Of a stretch of DNA of 64,000 nt, positions 20,063 through 28,934 are shown in pieces. Positions within the stretch are counted from its first letter, which is position 1, and every line of letters starts with the position of its first letter. Source of the stretch: Hanamia caeni. Lineage in GTDB: Bacteria; Bacteroidota; Bacteroidia; Chitinophagales; Chitinophagaceae. The DNA lies in the NCBI RefSeq assembly GCF_003721595.1, contig NZ_RJJR01000005.1:248001-312000 (forward strand), written 5' to 3'. Under the pieces are notes generated by a model that saw nothing but the letters and a program-made list of their open reading frames with translations, was not told the origin of the DNA and did no database searches. A program made the translations under genes and the position numbers.

Positions 20063-20089
20063 AAACTTTAAGGTTTAATTATTTAGACT

Positions 20090-23000
20090 TTAGAAAGTTA
20101 GTTTTAAATTAAAGCCAAGGCTCCTGGTAGAAGGCAAAGTTCCATATTCTACTCCCTGGTAGTTGCCATTTCCCAGGCTCATATCGGGATCGAACCACAT
20201 TTTGCGTTTACCTTCTCCGGGAATATTCATTATGGAACTGCCGCGGTACAGCCAGAATAAATTATGTGCGATAACGGAGAATCTGGCTGATCTTATAAAA
20301 GAATTCTGCCCTACTGGAATATCATATCCGAAAGAAAGTTCTCTTACTCTGAAACTGGTAACATCATACGCAAAAAATTCACCTACGCCATATCGTTTTC
20401 CGGAAGCTGTTTGCCAAAAGTCCTGGGCGCTTATCGGTTTAGATACCGCCTGCCCATTGGCATCTACACCTCCAAGGTTCCATCCTCCCTCGCGGTGGGC
20501 TTCCGTACCTTCTGTAATACCACTAAAAGCAAGATTCATTTCAGTTCCGGAAATCATCACACCTCCAAAACGGCCATCAGCTAAAATCCTTAAAGAAAAT
20601 CTTTTATAAGTAAACGTGTTAGTCATTCCTAAGTTTGCTCTCGGATTAAAATTACCAATGTACCCCTGAGCGGCGCCTGATATATCAGTAGTAAGTGGTT
20701 TTCCCGCGTTTGCTCCTGTGTCTATCACCATATGATTTCCTTTTGCATCCTTTTGCCATTGATAGGCTAAAAGATCACCATAGCTTCCTCCTTCAGTTAC
20801 CACAGGTGTTCCCGAACGTCCAAATCCTCCGGCAAGATAAACTGTCTTAATATCCTTACTTAAAGTAACTATTTTATTGCGGTTTAAAGCGAAATTCAAA
20901 TCAATATCCCAATCAAAATCCTGGTTCTTTATAGGTGTTGCATTCAATACAATTTCCACTCCCTTGTTTTGAATATTACCTGCATTTATATATTGGTTGG
21001 CATAACCGGTTCCCACTGGCAGGTTAAGTTGCAATAATTGGTTAAAAGAGTTGCTTTTATAATAGTTTGCTGTAAAACCCAAACGATCGTTAAGAAACCT
21101 GGCTGCAATGCCAACTTCTAAGTTCTTAACAATTTCAGGTTTTAAAGTGGGAAAAGGTAAAGTAGTGCCTCTGCTTAAAAAGCCATTACCTGCTCCCTGG
21201 CTGTAACCGTACGTTGCATTCAGTAGCCCAAACTGCCCGCCGTTACCTACTTCAGAGTAGTTTAAATTCGCTTTCAGGAAAGAAATACTAGTGGGAAGTG
21301 TGGTTATCAGGTCTGATATAATAACTGATGTTCCCACTGAATAATATTGGAATGAATAGGGTGAAGGTAAGCGTGAATCCCAGTCATTTCGCAAACTTCC
21401 ATCAAGGAAAATGGCATCCTTAAAAGATATATTCGCCTGCCCAAATACAGCTTGTGTTTGTACTTCATTTCCTGACGAAGATAAAGCCGGGTTCGATGCG
21501 AAATTAAGGCTGAATTTATTGGTTACATTTAATCCGTTTGCTGTTCCCTGGTTCTGGTCATACGCATTATCCTGGTAAATAGCGCCCAAATGATAATTGA
21601 TCTTAAAGTCTTCGGAAATTTTATTGTTTCCTGTAAGCATAACATCAAACCATTTTTGAGTGATATTGATATTGTTCTTTGCGTAATATCCTCCTGCTTG
21701 TGTAGCCCATAACAATGTGCTTTGATAATATATGATATCCTGGTTATCCATTATTTTGTCAATATTAGCGCGGCCCGTTATGTTTAGCCAATCAGTAATA
21801 TCATATTTTGCAGATAAAAAGCCCATGATCCTGTTACGAGTTTGGTTGAGGGAAGTATTATTTACCATCCAGTACGGATTTTGATAAATAGAACTTAAAG
21901 TGGAAGGCCACGCGGTAGCTACAGGAACTCCTACATTATTTAATGAGTCATATTGTTTGGCGTCAGATAAAGGAACATTTCTTGGAATTTGATAGATGTC
22001 TATCACAGGCGCATTTTCTTCACCCGTACGCGGCATGTGTTTTATAATCTCATTTACATAGGTAACTTTTGCATCTGTAGAAAATTTCTTCGAAATCTGG
22101 TTAGTGATTCGCAAATTTACCGTATGACTGGTCAGGTCATTTTTGGGGATAATTCCGTTTACAATATTATTAGTATAGGAAAGGTAAGTTTGGGCTTTTG
22201 CAGAACCCCCTGATACACTTATTGAATTATTTAACCCGAGTCCGGTTCTGAAGAAATCCTTTATATTATCAGGTTGAGGAGAATAAGTAGAAGGTTGCCC
22301 CAGGTAATTGGTAATACTCTGGCCAGTCATTTTAGCTCCCCAGCTTTCCCCGGAGGTAACATCCAATACACCACCATTTCCCTGGCCATATTTGTTTTGC
22401 ACTTTTGGTAAAGACCACGCGTTTTCAAATGCAAGTCCTGAATTCAGGGTAACGGTCATTTTATCTCTTGTTCCTTTTTTAGTGGTGATAACTATTACCC
22501 CGTTGCCTGCCTGGCTTCCATATAAAGCCGCTGCTGATCCTCCGGGCAATACGGTAACTGATTCAATATCGTCAGGATTAATATTAGAGGCGCCATCTGA
22601 ACTCTGAACAGAACCGAAGTCACTTCCTGCAGAGCTGTATGTATCGTTCGTAATAGGGACTCCATCCACCACGATCAGGGCATTGTTGGTTCCCTGAATA
22701 GAGCGGTTACCACGCAACACAATTCGGGCCCCGCTGCCTGGGCCACCTGAGCCCTGGTTAATTACCGCATTAGCCACCTTTCCCTGCAGTGAATTCAAAA
22801 CATTATTAGGGTCTCTTACTTCTGTAAGTGAGCCCACCTTTACAGTTTGTGTTGCGTAAGGCAATGTCTTCGACTGCCGTGTGATACCTAATGCAGTCAC
22901 CACTATCTCACTTAAACCACTATTGTCCTTTACAAGAGTGATTTCGACATTCGTTTCATTTTGGCCCACTGAACGTTCGGCTTTTACATACCCAATAGAA

Positions 23001-23230
23001 GTAACCACTAAGGTAACTTCTCTATCAGGGACATTTAAAGTGAAGGAGCCATCAGAGCCGCTTGCAGTTCCGGTTGTTGTACCCTTAATTACAATAGAGG
23101 CACCCACCAGCGAACCTTCGGCTGATACTACTTTCCCTTTAAGAACCCGGGTTTGGGCTTTTAGCAAGAATCCCATAAACAGGGCAGGAATCAGCATTAG
23201 CAGTATTCGAAAAATTTTTCCCATATACAT
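20090..23230 (-). CDS. SusC/RagA-type TonB-linked outer-membrane transporter
   Basis: A 1046-residue outer-membrane transporter. After the signal peptide (cleaved near LKAQT) comes a carboxypeptidase-regulatory-like domain (residues 28-100, VLKGKVVSAEGSLVGAS), the TonB box region LSEIVVTALGI, the plug domain with RGNRSIQGTNNALIVVDGVP, and a large beta-barrel ending in LGFNLKLTF, a typical aromatic terminus. It imports oligosaccharides with TonB energy, with the SusD partner just downstream. Two start codons lie two residues apart; either is possible. No anti-sigma/sigma pair sits upstream, so regulation differs from the classical FecIR-type systems. Confidence 0.96.
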   Translation of the reverse strand: MYMGKIFRILLMLIPALFMGFLLKAQTRVLKGKVVSAEGSLVGASIVIKGTTTGTASGSDGSFTLNVPDREVTLVVTSIGYVKAERSVGQNETNVEITLVKDNSGLSEIVVTALGITRQSKTLPYATQTVKVGSLTEVRDPNNVLNSLQGKVANAVINQGSGGPGSGARIVLRGNRSIQGTNNALIVVDGVPITNDTYSSAGSDFGSVQSSDGASNINPDDIESVTVLPGGSAAALYGSQAGNGVIVITTKKGTRDKMTVTLNSGLAFENAWSLPKVQNKYGQGNGGVLDVTSGESWGAKMTGQSITNYLGQPSTYSPQPDNIKDFFRTGLGLNNSISVSGGSAKAQTYLSYTNNIVNGIIPKNDLTSHTVNLRITNQISKKFSTDAKVTYVNEIIKHMPRTGEENAPVIDIYQIPRNVPLSDAKQYDSLNNVGVPVATAWPSTLSSIYQNPYWMVNNTSLNQTRNRIMGFLSAKYDITDWLNITGRANIDKIMDNQDIIYYQSTLLWATQAGGYYAKNNINITQKWFDVMLTGNNKISEDFKINYHLGAIYQDNAYDQNQGTANGLNVTNKFSLNFASNPALSSSGNEVQTQAVFGQANISFKDAIFLDGSLRNDWDSRLPSPYSFQYYSVGTSVIISDLITTLPTSISFLKANLNYSEVGNGGQFGLLNATYGYSQGAGNGFLSRGTTLPFPTLKPEIVKNLEVGIAARFLNDRLGFTANYYKSNSFNQLLQLNLPVGTGYANQYINAGNIQNKGVEIVLNATPIKNQDFDWDIDLNFALNRNKIVTLSKDIKTVYLAGGFGRSGTPVVTEGGSYGDLLAYQWQKDAKGNHMVIDTGANAGKPLTTDISGAAQGYIGNFNPRANLGMTNTFTYKRFSLRILADGRFGGVMISGTEMNLAFSGITEGTEAHREGGWNLGGVDANGQAVSKPISAQDFWQTASGKRYGVGEFFAYDVTSFRVRELSFGYDIPVGQNSFIRSARFSVIAHNLFWLYRGSSIMNIPGEGKRKMWFDPDMSLGNGNYQGVEYGTLPSTRSLGFNLKLTF

Positions 23231-23443
23231 AAATTTAGAATTGACAAAAGGTTTTAAAATATTTCAAAAAATAAATCTTGAAATCTCTCAGGAGCCCGAG
23301 GGGTATGAATAAAAAACAGTTGCACAGGAATAATAAAGCTCTTCCGGCAGATATGCTTTTTTATTCTAAATTCTGCAATACAATTCTACATGCAACTCAC
23401 ATCTTGTAATCGAAAAAATAACCAGCTAAGAAGCAATTCTGTT

Positions 23444-23477
23444 TTTTAATCAAGTAATACTGTTTTAATCAAGTAAT
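23444..23477. repeat. tandem direct repeat upstream of susC
   Basis: The 15-mer TTTTAATCAAGTAAT occurs at 23444-23458 and again at 23463-23477, a period of 19 bases. It lies about 220 bp upstream of the susC start. Direct repeats of about two helical turns suit a dimeric activator. A further inverted pair, AATTGG and CCAATT, lies near 23587-23607. Nothing else gene-like is visible in 23231-23747. Confidence 0.5.
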
Positions 23478-23747
23478 TCGTTTTTTTTGACAAAATCATT
23501 CCTTTAACTATTCTCTATAGTAAATATGGCAATATTTTTTGGAATATGCTGCATCAAAATATTAAAAAGCAAAAATATTTTTTTGCAATTGGTTGATTTT
23601 GCCAATTACGTTCGTTTTATTTTTCTGATTGTTTATCAAAAATTCCAAATGATTCGATTTTTTAAACCAAATTGCTAGATAAAAAAATAGCGGTTTAGAA
23701 GAAATAGATGAAGTTAAATTTCATGGATTTTATTTATACATCTTAAA

Positions 23748-25814
23748 TTATTTTGAACCTGTAATGATTTGGATAACTTTGGTTCTTCCTGCAGGCACTT
23801 TTATATAAACATGATTATCCTTACTATTTAAAGAGTTCTTGCCAATCATTTCAAAGGCGGAATATTTTTCTAAATTTAAGGCTTTCAGATCCAATGAAAT
23901 GACACAATCTGTATCTGTATTACCATTATTCCGAACAGTAAAAAATAATTTTCTCTGACCTCCGAATCTTTCAATTCTAACGGAATTCAGCCGGGTGGTG
24001 GCGTAAGTGACCGGCTGCCAGCCGGCCTGCGATAATTGTTTGATAACAGGAATATATTTTTTAAAAAACGGGCGGCCTCTCTCTACCTTACTACTATCCT
24101 GCCAGTAGGGATCACTTGAAGCATCCTCGCTAAAAAAAGAGGGGAAAAAACCATAAGCCATCAATTTTTCAAAATAAATTGCATAGCCTTCATAAGGGAA
24201 TTTTGTAAACGCTGTATCATTTAAACCCTCATTCAAAAGAAACACAATAGGTTTCTGGAACGAAATAGCTCTTTTAAAATCCAAAGCCTTTGTATCATGG
24301 TCCCCGGTTGAATACCAGCTCAATTCTGCCCCGAATAAATCAAGGTTAGCGGCTGCAAAAGGGTTCCAGGCATGTCCGTTGCCCATGACCAGTTTCCCCT
24401 GGGAATGCATTTCATCAGCTATTTTTTTCATGATTTCAAATTCCGATGTAAAATTCCAGATAGCCGGCCTGGCAACGTCCTTAGAAAAAGTCAAAGGATA
24501 ATTCGTGTATTTAAAATGCTCTTTCCGATAATTTAAATCATTATGCCAGTTCCACTCCATAGAATCAAAATAAATCCCGTCAACATTCAATTTAACGGCC
24601 GGATCTATCTCCTCTTTCAAAATATTACGATACCTGCTTGTTCCTAATATATCAGGATTACAATTTGTGGTGATGCTTACAGCCCAGCCCGATTTAAACC
24701 AGGGAGTTTTCAGGCGCCGGATCTGCCAAAGCCCATTTTTATCTTCGGCGACACTCGTTTCCAAAAATTCCTTTTTTGCTTCGGGAATAATCCTGGATGA
24801 AAAAAGCGTTTTATAATCCACTTCTGCTGATTGAATAGGCAATTGGATATCCCAGGGTTCAGTATATTGAAAACTTAACACGCCTGATTCCTTGTCTGAT
24901 ACAATAGATGGAACTTTTTGCCCATTTTTTTGATCGCTACTGTTCCAGGAAGTTTCGTGAAAGGCAAATCCAAAATCACTCCAGCCAGGGATTTTCCCAA
25001 GGGGAGTGAAAGGAAGCCAGATGCCTTCTGCAGTAACTCTCTTTTTAAAAGATCCAGGATAAATTTTATAATATTTTTCTAAAGCTGATCGCATTCCCCA
25101 GCCAGCATCAAATGCAAACCTGCTCAACTTAAAAAAACTGCGGTTTGGAAATTTATCTGTCAGTGGACTGGTAGCAATATCAAATTCAGCAATTAGCTTC
25201 TCTTTCTCAGCTTCCAAGCGATATACTATCGGTAATGATAAATCAATTCCCAATGCTTCTCCTTTTCCATCCATACTAATTGCGCAGAGAGGATAAAATG
25301 ACATCTTTCCCCGGCCTACTGCATCCCCATATCCACCATCCGGTAATGTCTTGCCATTTAACGCACCATCCGGAGGCACAATAGTATTGGCTGATACCAA
25401 ATCCGCATACACCGAATCTGTTTTGATTACATACGAATGGTCAAGACCGGAATACCATTTCCAATTTGTGCCTTTCTCCGGAAAGATAATTCCAAGAGTC
25501 AGCGCTGAAGCCCCTGAATCCAAATGTTCCAGTGAACCATTTATTTCTACATAATTTCCCCTGTCAATTTCCTGGATGATGACCTGGTAAATTTTATTTT
25601 GGTACGTAGTGAGTTTGATCTTGCCGGAAATATTCTCATTGTATTTGGGAAGTTCTGTAATTTGACTTGCTGGATGGCCTGCTAATACATACTCAATACG
25701 GATTGACGCTGAATTGAGGTCATTACTCTGAACCTGCGGCAGGGCAGCAATCGGAATCATATATAAAAACATTATTCCTATACAAACAAGGGACAACAGT
25801 TTGGCTCTTTTCAT
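23748..25814 (-). CDS. putative exported glycoside hydrolase of unassigned family
   Basis: A 688-residue protein with an N-terminal signal peptide ending in ALPQ. The first 250 residues look beta-rich, resembling the sandwich that precedes many TIM-barrel glycosidases. The middle has barrel-like motifs: GIYFDSMEWNWHND near residue 415, GKLVMGNGHAWNP near 480, and FGAELSW. The C-terminal part (VRIERFGGQRKLFFTVRNN onward) resembles a small beta-domain common in such enzymes. I cannot place it in a CAZy family; the DUF6259-like group is a possibility. The aspartate of IYFDS is a candidate catalytic residue. It is back to back with the GH29 fucosidase, 282 bp apart, suggesting a shared glycan target. 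Confidence 0.6.
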   Translation of the reverse strand: MKRAKLLSLVCIGIMFLYMIPIAALPQVQSNDLNSASIRIEYVLAGHPASQITELPKYNENISGKIKLTTYQNKIYQVIIQEIDRGNYVEINGSLEHLDSGASALTLGIIFPEKGTNWKWYSGLDHSYVIKTDSVYADLVSANTIVPPDGALNGKTLPDGGYGDAVGRGKMSFYPLCAISMDGKGEALGIDLSLPIVYRLEAEKEKLIAEFDIATSPLTDKFPNRSFFKLSRFAFDAGWGMRSALEKYYKIYPGSFKKRVTAEGIWLPFTPLGKIPGWSDFGFAFHETSWNSSDQKNGQKVPSIVSDKESGVLSFQYTEPWDIQLPIQSAEVDYKTLFSSRIIPEAKKEFLETSVAEDKNGLWQIRRLKTPWFKSGWAVSITTNCNPDILGTSRYRNILKEEIDPAVKLNVDGIYFDSMEWNWHNDLNYRKEHFKYTNYPLTFSKDVARPAIWNFTSEFEIMKKIADEMHSQGKLVMGNGHAWNPFAAANLDLFGAELSWYSTGDHDTKALDFKRAISFQKPIVFLLNEGLNDTAFTKFPYEGYAIYFEKLMAYGFFPSFFSEDASSDPYWQDSSKVERGRPFFKKYIPVIKQLSQAGWQPVTYATTRLNSVRIERFGGQRKLFFTVRNNGNTDTDCVISLDLKALNLEKYSAFEMIGKNSLNSKDNHVYIKVPAGRTKVIQIITGSK

Positions 25815-26001
25815 GTATTCGTTTCTTTTAAATTTAAAAACATTTCTCTTACAGCGTCCATCATGATTTTCAAAAAGGTTCTAATCAGTAGTCTAAAATA
25901 ATTCTATTATTTTATTTCGTTCTTTTCTCATCCTTCTAATACAGGAAGCATTGATATTTTGAAAATCAGACGTCTTAAGCAAGAACCTGATAAGATTAAA
26001 G

Positions 26002-26013
26002 TTTACCGGTAAA
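26002..26013. promoter_or_regulatory. palindromic operator candidate upstream of GH29
   Basis: TTTACCGGTAAA is a perfect 12-bp palindrome with a central CCGG. It lies in the divergent region between the unassigned glycosidase and the fucosidase, 84 bp before the fucosidase ATG. A -7-like TATTTTTG (26045-26052) follows but without a well-spaced TTG. The binding protein is unknown. Confidence 0.45.
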
Positions 26014-26096
26014 TAGTTTGAAAATTTGAATTGATCATTTGCCTTATTTTTGAACTTTTCATGGAGTATCTCTGTTCTCTTATTTAAAACTATAAA

Positions 26097-27422
26097 ATGA
26101 AAAAACTGGTTATTTATTTATTTACTGCAATCATCATGACTAACGGTCATGCACAAACGTATACGCCAACGGCAGCAAACTTTGAAGCGCGGCAACAATT
26201 TGAAAATGCAAAATTTGGATTGTTTATTCACTGGGGTGTTTTCAGCATTTTGGGAGATGCCGAATGGGTAATGCAAAATGAAAATATCAAAGTAAAAGAT
26301 TACACGCGCCTCATGGATTTTTTTAATCCTGCCGAATTTAATGCGCACGATTGGGTGGCGATGGCGAAGAATGCGGGAATGAAATACATCACGCTTATCA
26401 CACGCCATCATGATGGCTTTAGCATGTGGGATACCAAATATTCTGATTTCAATATTATGAATACACCGTATCATAAAGACGTGGTAAAAATGATTGTGGA
26501 TGAATGCCATAAGCAGGACATGAAAATATTTCTTTACTATTCACTCCTTGATTGGAGAAGGGATGACTATTCCTACTGGACCGGCAGAACAGGGCAGGGA
26601 ACCGGAAGAACAGTGCATGGCGATTGGAAAGATTATATCAAATTCATGGAAAATCAGTTAACCGAATTGCTTACCAATTATGGAAAGATTGATGGTATCT
26701 GGTTTGATGGATATTGGGACCAAACAGCCCCTGAAGGCGCGCAGGACAGGACGCCAAGAATTGATTGGCATCTTCCGGAGATATATGCATTAATACATAA
26801 ATTGCAACCAGCTTGCCTCATTGGCAACAATCATCATCTGTCGCCCCTTCCCGGCGAAGATTTTCAAATGTTTGAAAAAGATTTGCCCGGTCAGAATAAA
26901 TCAGGGCTGAGCTTTCAAAAGCCTTCCGACCAGTTGCCTCTTGAAACGTGCGAAACGATGAACAATTCCTGGGGGTTCAATATTAAAGATGATAATTACA
27001 AACCGGTAAACACCTTGATTCATTACCTTGTGAACGCAGCAGGGCGTAACGCCAATTTTTTATTAAATGTGGGGCCGCAGCCCAATGGAATTATCCAGGA
27101 AGAATTCAGGGATACGTTGCAGCAAATAGGAAAATGGATGGAAAAATTTGGAAAAAGCATTTATGGAACCCGTGGAAACATAATGCCACCGCAGGATTGG
27201 GGTGTAGTTACTTCAAAAGAAAATAAAATATTTGTTCATATTTTAAAAGATTCAATTCAGCCTGTAGTGATAACTGGAATCAGGAATAAAATAAAAAGTT
27301 GTACGTTAATGGGCACCGGCGAGCAGGTAAAATATGATCAGAATAAAAACGAAGTTACTATCAGGCTTGATGGAATTGCACTGGTGGAACCGGACACAAT
27401 TATCGAAATCGAAACAAAATAA
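26097..27422 (+). CDS. GH29 alpha-L-fucosidase
   Basis: A 441-residue exported enzyme that releases L-fucose from glycans with retention. A signal peptide ends at GHAQ. The GH29 barrel follows with FGLFIHWGVFSI near residues 40-51, ITRHHDGFSMWDTKYSDFN (about 100-118) and the nucleophile Asp204 in GIWFDGYWD. The MNNSWGFN segment near residue 295 is also family-typical. The C-terminal domain is short, so this is a compact fucosidase with no carbohydrate-binding module. It heads an operon that continues with the FAH-family gene 5 bp downstream, which ties fucose release to its catabolism. Linkage specificity cannot be read from sequence. Confidence 0.95.
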   Translation: MKKLVIYLFTAIIMTNGHAQTYTPTAANFEARQQFENAKFGLFIHWGVFSILGDAEWVMQNENIKVKDYTRLMDFFNPAEFNAHDWVAMAKNAGMKYITLITRHHDGFSMWDTKYSDFNIMNTPYHKDVVKMIVDECHKQDMKIFLYYSLLDWRRDDYSYWTGRTGQGTGRTVHGDWKDYIKFMENQLTELLTNYGKIDGIWFDGYWDQTAPEGAQDRTPRIDWHLPEIYALIHKLQPACLIGNNHHLSPLPGEDFQMFEKDLPGQNKSGLSFQKPSDQLPLETCETMNNSWGFNIKDDNYKPVNTLIHYLVNAAGRNANFLLNVGPQPNGIIQEEFRDTLQQIGKWMEKFGKSIYGTRGNIMPPQDWGVVTSKENKIFVHILKDSIQPVVITGIRNKIKSCTLMGTGEQVKYDQNKNEVTIRLDGIALVEPDTIIEIETK

Positions 27423-27427
27423 ATTAT

Positions 27428-28276
27428 ATGAAATTAATACGGTTTGGAGAGGCCGGTAAAGAAAGGCCTGGAATAATCAACAATGAGAAATGGTATGACT
27501 TATCCGGATTTGTAAAAGATTATGACGAAGAATTTTTTACGAATGGAGGAATTGAAAAATTGCAGGAGATTGCTGAACAAAATAGTTTGACCGAAGTGGA
27601 ATCAAATCAAAGATTGGGTTGCCCGGTTTATAAGCCCTCTAAAGTAATTTGTATCGGTTTAAATTATGCACAGCATGCCAGGGAAACCAACGCGCAGGTG
27701 CCTAAAGAACCGATTATTTTTTTCAAGGCTACTACTTCAGTTTCCGGTCCAAATGATGACATTATCATTCCTAAAAATTCCAACAAAACCGACTGGGAAG
27801 TGGAGCTGGCTGTGATTATTGGCAAGCGTGCGAGCTATGTAGAAGAAAGTGAAGCCATGGATTATGTAGCAGGTTACTGCCTTCATAATGATGTGAGCGA
27901 AAGGGCTTTTCAGATAGAAAGAGGCGGCCAATGGGTAAAAGGAAAAAGCTGCGACACTTTTGCACCGCTTGGCCCATGGATGGCTACAAAGGATGAAATT
28001 ACGGATGTGAATAATTTACGTTTATGGCTCACCGTTAATGGTAAGAAGATGCAGGATTCCAACACAAATGATTTAATATTCAAAATTCCTTTTTTGGTTT
28101 CCTACATCAGCCAGTTTATGACTTTATTGCCCGGCGATATTATATCTACCGGTACACCGCAGGGCGTTGGGCTGGGTATGAATCCACAGGTGTACCTGAA
28201 GGAAGGCGATATAGTAGAATTGGGAATTGAAGGGCTGGGAACACAAACGCAGCATGTAAGAAACTGGTCTGTATAA
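27428..28276 (+). CDS. fumarylacetoacetate hydrolase family protein, probable 2,4-diketo-3-deoxy-L-fuconate hydrolase
   Basis: A 282-residue FAH-superfamily enzyme. The N-terminal lid (residues 1-70) precedes the catalytic domain with GLNYAQHARETN, the metal-binding glutamates in WEVELAVIIGK, the GYCLHNDVSERAFQ segment, KSCDTFAPLGPW and STGTPQGVG near the end. These enzymes hydrolyse C-C bonds in 2,4-diketo acids using Mg or Mn. In the oxidative L-fucose pathway a member splits 2,4-diketo-3-deoxy-L-fuconate into pyruvate and lactate. Its position five bases after the fucosidase supports that role. Family firm; substrate inferred from neighbours. Confidence 0.88.
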   Translation: MKLIRFGEAGKERPGIINNEKWYDLSGFVKDYDEEFFTNGGIEKLQEIAEQNSLTEVESNQRLGCPVYKPSKVICIGLNYAQHARETNAQVPKEPIIFFKATTSVSGPNDDIIIPKNSNKTDWEVELAVIIGKRASYVEESEAMDYVAGYCLHNDVSERAFQIERGGQWVKGKSCDTFAPLGPWMATKDEITDVNNLRLWLTVNGKKMQDSNTNDLIFKIPFLVSYISQFMTLLPGDIISTGTPQGVGLGMNPQVYLKEGDIVELGIEGLGTQTQHVRNWSV

Positions 28277-28299
28277 TTCTTTTATCTTTGAATTCAACG

Positions 28300-28590
28300 A
28301 TGAACCATTTACTTTCCATAAAAAAGCAGTTAGAATTAATAAAACCATCGCTTATGTCCCGGTATTATGTAAGTGAATTAGGATTGTTTGGTTCTGTTGT
28401 CAGAAATGATTTTTCCGGTGAAAGTGATATTGACATTTTGGTAGATTTTAGCCAGCCGATTGGTATTGAGTTTATTGATCTCGCGGAAGAATTAGAAACC
28501 AGGTTAAAACGAAAAGTTGATTTGGTTTCGAAGAAAGGAGTAAAGCCACAATACCTTAAAACTATCCAGGCTGATTTGATTTATGTCTAA
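28300..28590 (+). CDS. MNT-type nucleotidyltransferase antitoxin
   Basis: A 96-residue minimal nucleotidyltransferase. The signature GLFGSVVRNDFSGESDIDI contains GS followed by the DxD pair that binds metal and NTP. In HEPN/MNT modules the MNT protein neutralises its HEPN partner, in some systems by adding AMP residues to it. I chose the ATG at 28300 over a TTG at 28288. The stop overlaps the HEPN start by 8 bases, the usual layout for these modules. The gene is intact while the HEPN gene next to it is broken. It separates the FAH and amidohydrolase genes of the fucose operon. Confidence 0.88.
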   Translation: MNHLLSIKKQLELIKPSLMSRYYVSELGLFGSVVRNDFSGESDIDILVDFSQPIGIEFIDLAEELETRLKRKVDLVSKKGVKPQYLKTIQADLIYV

Positions 28591-28923
28591 AAGAAGTTCC
28601 CGTTTATTGTTGGAAGATTTGTTGCTTAATATCGAAAAGATTACTGAATATACAAGCGGTTTATCTTTTGATAATTTTTTAGAAGACAGCAGAACTTCAG
28701 ATGCAGTTATTCGGAATTTTGAAATCATTGGTGAAGCCGCAAACCGCTTACCTGATGAAATGAAAGAAAAGTTCCGGAGATTGATTGGTACAGGATTCGT
28801 GGTTTAGGAATAGAATAGTTCATGATTATATGGGAATTGATTATCAAATGGTGTGGCTTATTAAAGAAAATTATCTTCCAAAAACTGAAAGCCCAAATAC
28901 AAAATATTTTAGATAGCCTGTAA
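28583..28923 (+). pseudogene. HEPN (DUF86) toxin, frameshifted
   Basis: The first 63 or so codons give a normal HEPN start (LLEDLLLNIEKITEYTSG, then RNFEIIGEAANRLPDE). The frame then fails and stops at 28805-28807. Family sequence continues in other frames: PEIDWYRIRGL from 28774, RNRIVHDYMGIDYQMVW from 28806, and LKAQIQNILDSL from 28885 to the stop at 28921-28923. That requires two single-base losses (near 28774 and 28806) and one extra A in the run at 28881-28884. The catalytic RX4H motif (RNRIVH) lies after the second break, so the RNase would be inactive. Real decay and sequencing error at short homopolymers are both possible. Confidence 0.85.
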
Positions 28924-28934
28924 TTAGATGTTTA

